From assembly GCF_004364155.1 (NCBI RefSeq), contig NZ_SOAZ01000012.1, positions 33,572-97,571 of the forward strand: a DNA stretch of 64,000 nt, written 5' to 3'. Source of the stretch: Fonticella tunisiensis (lineage in GTDB: Bacteria > Bacillota > Clostridia > Clostridiales > Caloramatoraceae). The position numbers and the translations under genes were made by a program. Positions 35,174-45,082 of this stretch are shown piece by piece (positions within the stretch are counted from its first letter, which is position 1; every line of letters starts with the position of its first letter). The notes beneath the pieces were generated by a model. It made no database searches. It saw only the letters and a program-made list of their open reading frames with translations, and was not told where the DNA came from.

Positions 35174-35190
35174 ATAGTATTAAATACTAT
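35174..35190. promoter_or_regulatory. Palindromic operator candidate, nfeD side
   Basis: ATAGTATTAAATACTAT, perfect 7-bp arms with a TAA centre, within a 23-bp dyad (AACATAGTAT...ATACTATGTT). 16 of 17 bases match a second site at 35357-35373. Confidence 0.55.
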
Positions 35191-35356
35191 GTTTAATATT
35201 TATATTAATAGTAGCACATGGTATTTGTAATAACAATACTCTTTTAAGATGATATCAGCATTAGCTTGTTTAAATTAAATAACTATATATTTATATCTTC
35301 ATATCTCACTATAAATCTTTAATAATCTTATGATATCTTGTTAATATTGTTGATAT

Positions 35357-35373
35357 ATAGTTTTAAATACTAT
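35357..35373. promoter_or_regulatory. Palindromic operator candidate, DUF1836 side
   Basis: ATAGTTTTAAATACTAT, one base different from the site at 35174. It overlaps the start of the probable -10 (TATAAT at 35373-35378) of the DUF1836 gene, so a bound protein should repress that promoter. Confidence 0.55.
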
Positions 35374-35396
35374 ATAATATATGTGAGGTGATACCA

Positions 35397-36002
35397 ATGA
35401 GACTTAATAAAGATGACTTAGCTAAACTGATAAGTGACATGTCCCTGCTGGATGACATACGGCCCAGCGAAATACCCGACATCGATCTATATATGGATCA
35501 GGTTACAACCTTCTTTAATGACAGGCTTGGGCACCTTAAAAGGGATGAAAAGGATAAAATACTTACAAAGACTATGATAAATAACTACACCAAGGCTGGA
35601 ATACTCATGCCTCCTAAAAACAAAAAATACAGCAAACGCCATATAATTCTTCTTATACTTATTTATTATCTAAAACAGATCATTTCAATAAACGATATCA
35701 AAACAATAATAGGTCCTATACTAAACAATATAAACACAGAAGAAGACGACATAATCCCTCTAGAGGATATATATTCAACACTTATTGAAATTAAACACAG
35801 GGAATTCGAAAATTACCGTAATGTATTTGATGAAAAGTTCAATTTGATAAAGGATAAAACTTCAAACCTTGATGGAGAAAATAAGGAGCTGGCCGAGCTC
35901 TTCCTTACCGTTCTCATCCTTATTGCCCAGGCAGATGCCCAGAAAAGACTTGCAGAAAAGATTATAGATAACTATTTCAAAAAAGCAGAAACTCAAGATT
36001 GA
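35397..36002 (+). CDS. DUF1836 protein, probable MerR-like DNA-binding regulator
   Basis: 201 residues from ATG 35397; GAGGTGAT lies 4-5 nt upstream and contains the earlier in-frame GTG. The middle part, ILTKTMINNYTKAGILMPPK...YSKRHIILLILIYYLKQII-SINDIKTII, looks like a MerR-type winged helix (turn between ~55 and ~75, then the wing). The C-terminal half is helical and charged. DUF1836 proteins have no established function. The divergent nfeD-slipin operon and two matching palindromes in the shared promoter suggest that it regulates itself and that operon; this is inference. Confidence 0.8.
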   Translation: MRLNKDDLAKLISDMSLLDDIRPSEIPDIDLYMDQVTTFFNDRLGHLKRDEKDKILTKTMINNYTKAGILMPPKNKKYSKRHIILLILIYYLKQIISINDIKTIIGPILNNINTEEDDIIPLEDIYSTLIEIKHREFENYRNVFDEKFNLIKDKTSNLDGENKELAELFLTVLILIAQADAQKRLAEKIIDNYFKKAETQD

Positions 36003-36022
36003 GTCTTGAACTCCAATGGGGC

Positions 36023-36044
36023 GGGCAGGGATAGCACCCTGCCC
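36023..36044. terminator. GC-rich hairpin between DUF1836 and lspA
   Basis: 8-bp stem GGGCAGGG / CCCTGCCC with a 6-nt loop. It is not followed by a T-run, so termination is plausible but not certain. It lies between convergent genes. Confidence 0.5.
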
Positions 36045-36078
36045 CTTCAGAAAAAAGCATTGTTTTAAAATATCTTTT

Positions 36079-36528
36079 TTATATGAAGAAAATTAATGTG
36101 ATTTGAAGTATAATAACTCCAATGAATATAAAAATATCCGCAAGATTGAATATTGGAGACCTATTAAAATTAAAGCTGAAGAAGTCTATTACATATTTAT
36201 ACTTAACTCTGTCTATAAGGTTTCCTATTCCTCCCCCAAGTATAAAGGATAATGATAACTTTATAAGAAACATTTCTTCGCTCTTTAAAGAATAGACGAA
36301 ATAATAAACCACTACTGCCATAAGGATAATGGTAAGGCTTACAAGAAGCTTTCTCCTGTTTTCAAAAAGTCCCAGAGCTGCCCCGCCGTTTTTGGCTATC
36401 CTTAAGGTTATAATTTTTTTCTCAATAACCGGAAACCCTCTCCTCTCCAAGTAGGAAAACACACGCTGCTTGCTAAACTGGTCTATTAATATTATCGCTG
36501 CAACCAAAGTAAAAAATAATGCATCCAT
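36079..36528 (-). CDS. lspA: Lipoprotein signal peptidase LspA
   Basis: 149 residues, four membrane helices. Conserved motifs: IDQFSKQ near the start, RIAKNGGAALGLFENRR, and the two catalytic-aspartate regions GGGIGNLIDRVKYKYVIDFF and FNLADIFIFIG. It cleaves the signal peptide of prolipoproteins such as the VanY-like, ZnuA and MetQ proteins of this window. It appears monocistronic. The 320-bp gap after it (36529-36851) holds no ORF; a motif at ~36605-36625 resembles a degraded bit of the dispersed repeat. Confidence 0.93.
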   Translation of the reverse strand: MDALFFTLVAAIILIDQFSKQRVFSYLERRGFPVIEKKIITLRIAKNGGAALGLFENRRKLLVSLTIILMAVVVYYFVYSLKSEEMFLIKLSLSFILGGGIGNLIDRVKYKYVIDFFSFNFNRSPIFNLADIFIFIGVIILQITLIFFI

Positions 36529-36851
36529 AAAAAAACCTTCCTGAAATTTTTTAGTGTTATGTTCATTTTATTCATAGTATGTTAAAATATCAAATATCTT
36601 AATTTTTTATCTTATCGCAGCATCTTCCAAAGCCGAAACTATCACAAAACATGATATATAAGATAATTATATTGATGATGAAAAACTTTACAACCACAAC
36701 AATAAATATTATAATATTCTTAATATTCATTCTATATTCAGCATTTTTCTTAATTTTACTTATTTCACAGCCATCATTTCGTACTAACGTCTATGTTTTA
36801 CTAAACTCTTACAATCCATAAACAATATATAAAATGGAAAGGGGTGATATT

Positions 36852-38123
36852 TTGCATAATCTGAAGCGGGAGATTTCACTTCAAAGGGCCTCTGAGCTTA
36901 GAAGCAGGATAGATGATTATGTTAGTGCACGCAAATCTATACCATCAGGCCTTGAACTTCAAGATGCTATAAACGAAAGGAAGGAAAAAATACTTAAAAT
37001 TCTTGGTGGTACAAATGATGACTGGAAGGATTATAAATGGCAGTTTAAAAATAGAATAATGAACGTTTCGGTATTGAGTAAAATATTAGACTTAAGTGAT
37101 GAAGAGGCTGAAGAAATAAGTAAAGTTGGTAAGAAATTCAGATGGGCTGTGTCTCCATATTATGCAAGCCTTATTGACCCACAGAATATGTTTGACCCCA
37201 TTAGACTCATGTCCATTCCAACTCACCTTGAACTTGAAGAATCAGGTGAATCTGACCCTATGTTAGAGGAATTTACAAATCCTGCAGGAAGTATAACGAG
37301 AAGATACCCCGACAGACTGATTATTAACGTTACAAACGTGTGTGCCATGTACTGCAGGCACTGTCAGAGAAGAAGGCTCATAGGACAAACTGATAAAGCC
37401 GAATCAAAGGATACTATTGAAGAATCAATTCAGTACATAAGAGCTAATGCTGAAATTAGAGATGTTCTTATAACTGGAGGCGACCCTTTAACTTTACCCG
37501 ATGAAACTTTAGAGTGGATTATAAAGGAAATCAGAAGCATTCCCCATGTTGATTACATAAGAATTGGCACAAGAATCCCCGTAACTATGCCCCAGAGAAT
37601 AACGGATGATCTGTGCAATATGCTTAAAAAATATCATCCTGTATATATAAATACTCATTTCAATCATCCCATGGAAATTACACTGGAATCAAAGGAGGCC
37701 TGTGAAAAGCTGTCAAATGCAGGAATACCACTTGGAAATCAGGCAGTGCTGCTTAATGGAATAAATAATGACAGGCATACAATGAAGGCATTAAATCATG
37801 AACTTCTAAAATGCAGGGTTAAACCCTATTATATTTTCCACGCCAAGCATGTTACCGGGACTACCCACTTTAATACTTCAGTAGACGATGGAATTGAAAT
37901 TATGGAATATTTAAGGGGCTATACATCCGGAATGGCAATTCCATCCTATATAATAAATGCCCCTGAAGGTAAAGGAAAAACTCCCATACTTCCTCAGTAC
38001 ATGATCTCAAGGGGGAAGGAGTATATAGTTTTAAGAACCTGGGAAGGGAATATAATAAAATATCCAAACAGTCCGACAGTGGATATCAAAAAACTTTTAA
38101 AGGCGCCAATTCGGGGTATGTGA
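36852..38123 (+). CDS. eam: Glutamate 2,3-aminomutase (radical SAM, KamA family)
   Basis: 423 residues from TTG 36852, which has AAAGGGGTG ~6 nt upstream; ATG 36834 lacks a site. The radical-SAM motif is CAMYCRHC (C164, C168, C171). The PLP lysine lies in PEGKGKTPILP. In lysine 2,3-aminomutase two aspartates bind the substrate's amino group; here they are Lys332 (HAKHV) and Asn369 (INAPEG), the substitutions reported for glutamate 2,3-aminomutase. The product would be beta-glutamate, an osmolyte. No other osmolyte gene is adjacent. A 15-bp-stem hairpin lies ~180 bp after the stop. Confidence 0.88.
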   Translation: MHNLKREISLQRASELRSRIDDYVSARKSIPSGLELQDAINERKEKILKILGGTNDDWKDYKWQFKNRIMNVSVLSKILDLSDEEAEEISKVGKKFRWAVSPYYASLIDPQNMFDPIRLMSIPTHLELEESGESDPMLEEFTNPAGSITRRYPDRLIINVTNVCAMYCRHCQRRRLIGQTDKAESKDTIEESIQYIRANAEIRDVLITGGDPLTLPDETLEWIIKEIRSIPHVDYIRIGTRIPVTMPQRITDDLCNMLKKYHPVYINTHFNHPMEITLESKEACEKLSNAGIPLGNQAVLLNGINNDRHTMKALNHELLKCRVKPYYIFHAKHVTGTTHFNTSVDDGIEIMEYLRGYTSGMAIPSYIINAPEGKGKTPILPQYMISRGKEYIVLRTWEGNIIKYPNSPTVDIKKLLKAPIRGM

Positions 38124-38304
38124 TAAGGAAGTAATCTCAAATAAACATTGGAAAGTCGGCAAACGGTATTGTAAATAAGCTGGAAACAGCCATTATGAAT
38201 GTATTGGATTGGATTCTAAACAATTGAAAGAGATTAACTAATTCACAATCTAGTAACTATCTACTCCCTAATTTGTAATCACCAAAGCAGGAAGATGTTA
38301 AAAC

Positions 38305-38337
38305 AGGTAAGTATGACATCGTATGTCATACTTACCT
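38305..38337. repeat. 33-bp hairpin with perfect 15-bp arms
   Basis: AGGTAAGTATGACAT, CGT, ATGTCATACTTACCT. It is followed by AAAAAAC rather than T on the + strand; upstream is AAAAC. It could end the eam transcript or be a relic of a mobile element end. Confidence 0.75.
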
Positions 38338-38904
38338 AAAAAACATTGACGTGGCTTGTATGCAAAACCGGTATTGTCTGGAAGTCTGCAAATATATCTT
38401 CCCTAAGTGAGTTAGCAGACATGGGAAATAATATGGAAAGCTATGTATAAGACCAGTAAAAGTAAAAAAAGAAATCTACCGAATAAGCAAGCACAAGCAA
38501 TTAGAATTAGCAAGTGCGATGAATAAGTTAAAGCATGAAGCATAGGAACAGTAGTCACCAAATTATATAACGATAAAATAGTAAAATTCAATAACTTCGG
38601 GAAAGAATCTATAAATCCTTCACTTTTGTAAAGGTTTTTTCTCAGGTGCCATTAGGGAATTTTTTAAAGAAGATTGAAATTTAAATTTTTCTCATTTAGA
38701 TACCCCCATAAATCAAATAGTAATATTTTATAAATAGTTTTTTATCACTATTAGAAGTAATCCGTTTGCTAAAAAAGTGAAGGAACAAATCATTAGGTAC
38801 AAGAGTTTGATGACTTCTATTTCTATACTTATTGGCTTCAGATGCAAAGGTTTTAATTAATTTTTTTCTACTATCTTTGCATCTATTATGATTAGCACTA
38901 TTAA

Positions 38905-38955
38905 GGGGGCTGTCGCTTTAGCGATTGACAAAATCGTTAGGCGGCAGCCCTTTTT
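38905..38955 (+). terminator. Strong rho-independent terminator without an obvious gene
   Basis: Outer stem GGGCTGTCGC / GCGGCAGCCC, inner stem GCGATT / AATCGT, then TTTTT. No intact gene precedes it within 700 bp on the + strand, so it may be the surviving end of a lost gene or insertion sequence. Confidence 0.8.
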
Positions 38956-39178
38956 ACCATATGTTAGGATATTCCAAATCTTTTTCGTGCACTGCAACAG
39001 ACGATAATCAAAAAAAGGTTAGCTTTAATAAAAGATCCATATGCTATTAATCTTTTTTTGAACCTCTTTTCTCGGCCCTGAAAGGTTCGGGGATCGTATT
39101 TTTTGTGAAGTAAGGGGTCGCTACACTAATTTCTTAGTACGATAGTCTCTTTATGACATTTTTTCTAATTTTTGCAAG

Positions 39179-39559
39179 TTAATATTTAAGTAAATAGTCA
39201 TTATTATAATTGTAGGATGGACCAGTAGTGTAAGAATAGAATAGTGGAGATGTTGTATTCTGTGCTAACTGCATAAGTCTATCTTCATCTAAATAGTATT
39301 CACCGTATTGTTCTTTAACTTCACCTACATCGTGGTTATCAGGCTCCTGTCTGTAGCCATTTATATCATGGTATACGGTATTTAATTGCGCATAAGTTTC
39401 TCTTTTTTCTGTAGTAGCCATTGGCGCCCAGTAATAATTATATCCATCAGTTTGATATACTTCTGCTTTTTTTGTTCTTATTGTATAATCGTATAATGCA
39501 CGCTCTAAAACACCTGAATAGGTTTCAAAGTCATATGTTAGTATAGTAAAACACGTATT
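39179..39559 (-). pseudogene. Startless open frame, probable gene remnant
   Basis: The frame is open for ~126 codons but has no start codon or ribosome binding site in its first 45 codons. An internal ATG at 39421 (MATTEKRETYAQLNTVYHDI) gives 80 residues, with no good site. The peptide is tyrosine- and acid-rich (FETYSGVLERALYDYTIRTK; GEYYLDEDRLMQLAQNT). The steady amino-acid composition over the whole frame suggests the 3' end of a formerly longer gene. I do not recognise the family. Confidence 0.4.
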
Positions 39560-40479
39560 TTACTAATACATCCTCACAATTTATAAAATCCATCAAAGCA
39601 TACTATGCTTAAATTCATGTGAAAAAAGATTAGAAGTTGAATAAATCGTTGCCACTCATCTAAAAAACATGTAATTTATCTATTCTATTGGAATTAGAGA
39701 ACTTTATATTATATTTCATACACCCGATTAAAAGTATTTTTTTAATATTGCCTTATTATTGCTTATGTTGAGGAAGTTGTTTTTGCAAGTGAAAATTCCT
39801 CGCTTTTGTAAAATCCGGACTGGAAATTTGTCAGCAGTTTACATCGGTATATTTGTATCAAATAATAGCATCAAGGGTTCACTACACCTCGTTATACTGC
39901 CTCGCTCTTGAAGCTATCATTCAATACAAAACTGTATAATTTGTCCTGCGTGGCAAAAAATGCTGAAAAATTTTGGGTTTGTAATATTAGGGTATTTTCA
40001 TATATAGAGAGATGCCACTTATTCACTTAGGTTCTATACGTTTCTCACTTCTTGACCAGTACTTTATACATAAACGAGATGAAAAAAATATTTTTAAATT
40101 AAAAGTTATCATCATTTGACAATCTTATATATTACTACATACTTTTAGTATAAATACATATATTCCAACAATTATACCATTCTGAAAACATCAGTATCAT
40201 AAGGGAATTTCCTAATGATACTGATGTTTTCTTCATAAAGCAAAACCTTAAAAAGCTTCCGGCAGAGCACATCACTTGTTTGCAAAAAAATTTGTAATGG
40301 GGGATAACAAATACCCAAAAAATCTGCTGATTAATAGGGGGATATATTTTTTGCTAAAACCCTCCCCGATATTAGCAAAAAAATGAAAGGGTTAGTGAGG
40401 GGATTTTTCAAAATATTATAGCAAACCAGCCGAAAAGGGCAAAATTTTACGGCATACCACCTATTCTTTTTTCGGTTGG
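39560..40479. other. Gene-poor region left of the transposon remnant
   Basis: About 0.9 kb with no ORF bearing a ribosome binding site. It contains the 17-bp-stem hairpin at 40184-40231 and runs into sequence typical of mob regions from ~40290. Nothing else is recognised. Confidence 0.45.
40184..40231. terminator. Long hairpin, terminator-like
   Basis: GAAAACATCAGTATCAT / ATGATACTGATGTTTTC, 17-bp perfect arms; the loop AAGGGAATTTCCTA can itself pair. T-rich on the right side. It may mark the outer boundary of the mobile remnant. Confidence 0.65.
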
Positions 40480-40596
40480 TATACTGCCAAAAAGTAGCGT
40501 GTCTTACGTTGTAGCAAGCACTGAACTTGTGTGCCCAAGTTCGCTTGTCAGGGGGATACCCCTGAAACCCCTATCAAAATGCAAAGGAGGAATCGC

Positions 40597-40747
40597 ATGC
40601 GTAAACACAACAAAACCTTTCATATCCGCTTTACGGAATCGGAATATGGAAAGCTGTGCAGCCTGTCAGAAAGAGCAGGATGCAAAAGAGGATATGACTA
40701 TAAAAGTCAAACGGCTTATCTTAAGAGAGCATGAGGACGAGGAATAA
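40597..40747 (+). pseudogene. MobC-like N-terminus joined out of frame to a TnpW-like tail
   Basis: From ATG 40597 (AAGGAGG upstream) the frame reads MRKHNKTFHIRFTESEYGKL then CSLSERAG, as in MobC relaxosome proteins, but stops at 40734 after 45 residues (family ~110). Another frame over 40680-40747 reads QDAKEDMTIKVKRLILREHE followed by DEE and a stop. That resembles the end of the small transposon protein TnpW, which precedes the recombinase gene in Tn4451-like elements. An internal deletion near 40675-40690 would explain both. The TnpW match is from memory and needs a search. Confidence 0.5.
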
Positions 40748-40792
40748 CAGTTTATCGCTTAAAAGCATGACTTCGGATAACGGGTATGGTAA

Positions 40793-42483
<1,691 letters not shown>

Positions 42484-42638
42484 TTCCTCACCCTTAAACA
42501 ATTGATTCTATATATAACTATGCCATAGGTGTCAGCTTTAATAACCTTTTAGGGCTGCCAATCATTCTTTGCCTCTCATTAGGCCACAAGTCTTCTTCCA
42601 TCCCATGACCTCAGCAACCATGCTGAAAAATACTAAAA

Positions 42639-42669
42639 ACCCAGGTATTGTAAACCTTATCACCTGGGT
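42639..42669 (-). terminator. Terminator after the 28-codon ORF / ECF S-component unit
   Basis: On the minus strand: ACCCAGGT, 15-nt loop, ACCTGGGT, then TTTTAG. It lies 3 bp after the stop of the small ORF and ~150 bp after the ECF gene. Confidence 0.75.
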
Positions 42670-42672
42670 CAT

Positions 42673-42759
42673 CTACCTTCTAAATATTATATCTTGCTTG
42701 CAGCCGCAAGTCCTTCTTAAACTGCACCCATTATTCTTCAAGGCCTTACGACATACCAT
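42673..42759 (-). CDS. Candidate 28-residue Cys-rich peptide
   Basis: ATG 42759 with AGAGGT 6 nt upstream; the peptide is MVCRKALKNNGCSLRRTCGC followed by KQDIIFRR, basic with four cysteines (3, 12, 18, 20). A terminator begins right after the stop. It lies 56 bp downstream of the ECF gene, so it may be its co-transcribed last cistron. No family recognised; it could be a chance ORF in a structured 3' UTR. Confidence 0.3.
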   Translation of the reverse strand: MVCRKALKNNGCSLRRTCGCKQDIIFRR

Positions 42760-42815
42760 GATATACCTCTGCAGAGGGTATTAAAAACCCCTGCTTGATA
42801 AACACAGTCTGTTTG

Positions 42816-43358
42816 CTATACAAGCTTTGTCCTTTTAAGCGCCGCTGCAAGGGGAAGTCCAACAACTGCTCCAACAATAAGTTGAATCAGGTTTCCAGGG
42901 ATGGAATTTATAGGAGTAATCCAGTTTCCATAGAGTATTCCCTCTGCAATGTAATATCCTATAATCATCCATATGGAAGCTATTACGATACCGATCAGAT
43001 TCCAAATAAAACTATTTCCATTTCTGCCCCTGGCATTCGATATGCTTCCAATAATGTATCCCATTACTCCTCTTATAACAAACGTAAATGGTGCCCAGGC
43101 AACCCATGGGCCTCCCGAAAGAAGATCAAAAAGCCCCATTCCGAAAGCTCCTGCTACTGCCCCCTTTTTTCTTCCAAAAACTATTGCAGTCATGAATAAC
43201 ATTGTATTGCCAAGATGTACCAGACCTCCATTAACAGATATGGGAAGCTGAAGGTTTATAAACCTTGTGGCTATAAAAACAAGAGCAATCAGTAAAGATG
43301 TGGTTACCATATCCTTTGTTTTGCTGTTAGTCTGTGATCTTAAAATTGAGCTGTTCAT
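42816..43358 (-). CDS. ECF transporter S component (PF07155-type)
   Basis: 180 residues from ATG 43358 (AGGAGGG upstream); the longer frame from 43460 has no site. Five to six membrane helices, with LVHLGNTMLFMTAIVFGRKK, GAVAGAFGMGLFDLLSGGPW and a C-terminal GNLIQLIVGAVVGLPLAAAL. These match the DUF1393/PF07155 S-component group. It should capture a vitamin-like substrate (a B6 vitamer or other) for a shared ECF module located elsewhere. The substrate is not assignable by eye. Two palindromic motifs in its promoter suggest a dedicated repressor. Confidence 0.8.
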   Translation of the reverse strand: MNSSILRSQTNSKTKDMVTTSLLIALVFIATRFINLQLPISVNGGLVHLGNTMLFMTAIVFGRKKGAVAGAFGMGLFDLLSGGPWVAWAPFTFVIRGVMGYIIGSISNARGRNGNSFIWNLIGIVIASIWMIIGYYIAEGILYGNWITPINSIPGNLIQLIVGAVVGLPLAAALKRTKLV

Positions 43359-43377
43359 ACCAATCCCTCCTATTATA

Positions 43378-43416
43378 ATTGTACCGATACAATAATGCAT
43401 TTGTTTCGGATACAAT
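43378..43416 (-). promoter_or_regulatory. Two-site operator candidate upstream of the ECF gene
   Basis: ATTGTACCGATACAAT (43378-43393, perfect 6-bp arms) and TTGTTTCGGATACAAT (43401-43416) are spaced 23 bp centre to centre, about two helical turns. A TATAAT on the minus strand (43377-43372) abuts the first site. A GntR/MocR-type regulator such as PdxR is one possibility; this is inference. Confidence 0.45.
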
Positions 43417-43496
43417 ATATTATACAAAGGAATGGCTGAAATGCAAGATGGCAGACACACTAATTAAATAACTGTATTGGATTGGAAGCCTTAATG

Positions 43497-43534
43497 TAAG
43501 AGTGCAGATTCCTTTTCAGGAATCTGCACTCTTA
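43497..43534. terminator. Hairpin at the end of the radical SAM gene
   Basis: 16-bp perfect stem TAAGAGTGCAGATTCC / GGAATCTGCACTCTTA, 6-nt loop, overlapping the stop codon of the gene. Only a weak T-tract follows. Confidence 0.7.
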
Positions 43535-44485
43535 TACGAACAGCTTTTCTATTTCCCTGTTCGGCACAAAGTTCTTACCCTGCCATGTATCCCTTTCTGT
43601 AAACCTTCTATCTATAGCGTTTAAAACCTCCCATTTTTTAAGGCTCCACATTGGTCCTATTAGAAGGTTTCTTGGGCTGTCTCCGGTTAGCCTGTGTATT
43701 ACCATGCTCTCTGGCAGCCTCTCAACGGCATCCACTACAATTTCAACATACTCATCCATTTCGAGGAATTTTAGAATTCCTTCCTTATAAAGCTTTACCA
43801 TCCTCGTTTTTTCCATAAGGTGAAGAAGGTGAATCTTAATCCCCCAGCTTCCTGTGTTCCCAATAAATTCAACGGTCTTTAACATATCCTCCCTTGTTTC
43901 GCCCGGAAGTCCAAATATGGCATGGGTTACAACCCTTATGTTTCTTTTTTTAAGTTCCCTTACGGCATTTATATAGGTGTCAAGACGATATCCTCTATTT
44001 ATAAGCTTTGCAGTATCCTCCTTTGTAGTTTGAAGTCCAAGCTCCACCCACAGATATGTTTTTTTATTTATTTCCTCTAAAAGCTCAAGAACAAGTTCTG
44101 GAAGACAGTCAGGTCTTGTTGCAATTGCAAGCCCAACAACATCCTCGAGCTCAAGTATACTGTAGTATTTTTCTCTGAGAACTTCAACGGGTGCATAGGT
44201 GTTTGTGTAGGCCTGGAAGTACCCTATATACTTTCCTTCCTTCCACTTCCTGTTCATCATTTCCTTAACTTCATAAAACTGATCAACAAGGTTTTTCTTT
44301 GTTCCTGCAAAATCTCCAGATCCCCTTTCGCTGCAGAATATACATCCACCGTATCCTGCTGTCCCATCCCTGTTTGGGCACGTGAAGCCTGCGTCAAGGG
44401 ATATCTTAAACACCTTTTCACCAAAATGTTCTCTCAAATAATTATTAATTGAATTATATCGCTTATCTCCCCACATCTTTATCAT
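43532..44485 (-). CDS. TIGR01212-family radical SAM protein (YtqA-like)
   Basis: 317 residues. MWGDKRYNSINNYLREHFGE at the start, then FTCPNRDGTAGYGGCIFCSE, which holds the radical-SAM cysteines in the unusual CxnCxxC spacing of this family (related to the Elp3-like group). Further motifs: VGLAIATRPDCLPE and THAIFGLPGETREDML. The family is conserved in Firmicutes; its reaction is not established, though tRNA modification has been suggested from the Elp3-like fold. AAGGGATGAT precedes ATG 44485; ATG 44476 is an alternative start. Confidence 0.9.
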   Translation of the reverse strand: MIKMWGDKRYNSINNYLREHFGEKVFKISLDAGFTCPNRDGTAGYGGCIFCSERGSGDFAGTKKNLVDQFYEVKEMMNRKWKEGKYIGYFQAYTNTYAPVEVLREKYYSILELEDVVGLAIATRPDCLPELVLELLEEINKKTYLWVELGLQTTKEDTAKLINRGYRLDTYINAVRELKKRNIRVVTHAIFGLPGETREDMLKTVEFIGNTGSWGIKIHLLHLMEKTRMVKLYKEGILKFLEMDEYVEIVVDAVERLPESMVIHRLTGDSPRNLLIGPMWSLKKWEVLNAIDRRFTERDTWQGKNFVPNREIEKLFV

Positions 44486-44657
44486 AGTATCATCCCTTTT
44501 TTCTAATATCGCCAGCGACCATCAATTTTATATATTATCACAAAAGAAAACAATTATTAATAACTATATTTTAACTATTAATTATATACAGTAATTTTTT
44601 TAACACATTGTTTACAAATTAACAATTTACTTTTAGAAATAACGTGATATTATTAAT

Positions 44658-44717
44658 AGTAGATAGATTCCCCTTTAAAATATCTTTCATGCCGGTTTAA
44701 CCGGCATTTTGTTTTTA
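44658..44717 (+). ncRNA. Candidate C-rich small RNA 1
   Basis: In the 44486-45082 gene-free gap. Promoter-like TTTACT (44626-44631), 16 bp, TATTAT (44648-44653). The putative transcript carries TTCCCCTTTAAAATATC, then the terminator ATGCCGG-TTTAA-CCGGCAT followed by TTTGTTTTT. The same layout (CCCC-TTTAAAAT followed by CCGGTT...AACCGG) recurs at 46.45 kb. The C-run is complementary to ribosome binding sites. The rest of the gap is AT-rich without a plausible gene. Confidence 0.45.
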
Positions 44718-44883
44718 TATTGAATTTATGAACAAAATAGATCACAACCCTTTCAAGAGATGGTAGAATTGCAATATTTTTTAATTTTCCTTGCACCTTA
44801 AACTTAGATCTTTTAATTTCGCTCATTTTATGCAATTATCATTTTTAGCAATATGGTCAAAACTTTAACATTCCTATAAATTA

Positions 44884-44924
44884 AACAAAGAAGCCAGATT
44901 TAATTAAACCGGGCTCCTTTGTTT
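44884..44924 (-). terminator. Terminator downstream of rubrerythrin
   Basis: Imperfect stem AAACAAAG-AGCC / GGCT-CTTTGTTT around an AT loop, ~160 bp past the rubrerythrin stop, followed on the minus strand by TTTAATTT. Confidence 0.5.
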
Positions 44925-45082
44925 ATTCCTATAAACATTTCATTCCTTTCATTCCCTTAGGGACTATATCTACACCCAGCGAAGGCTTCACCATTCATTT
45001 AACCACTAAAAAATACGCGTCCACAAAGAATTGGAATGAAATTCACAATAATATTGTTATGGTCAACTGCTTTTTATAATCC

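Larger units (their letters stand above)
38124..39178. other. Gene-poor region after eam
   Basis: About 1.05 kb, AT-rich, with stops in all frames and no ORF with a ribosome binding site. It holds two strong hairpins (38305-38337 and 38905-38955), listed separately. It looks like degraded insertion DNA. Confidence 0.5.

Noticed and set aside
42484..42638. Possible c-di-AMP or other riboswitch before the NlpC/P60 gene
   Set aside because: NlpC/P60 genes often carry ydaO elements, but I could not find the conserved ydaO blocks here.
44653..44835. 60-codon minus-strand frame in the gap before rubrerythrin
   Set aside because: No ribosome binding site, low-complexity Lys/Ile-rich peptide, and it runs across the hairpin of candidate small RNA 1.
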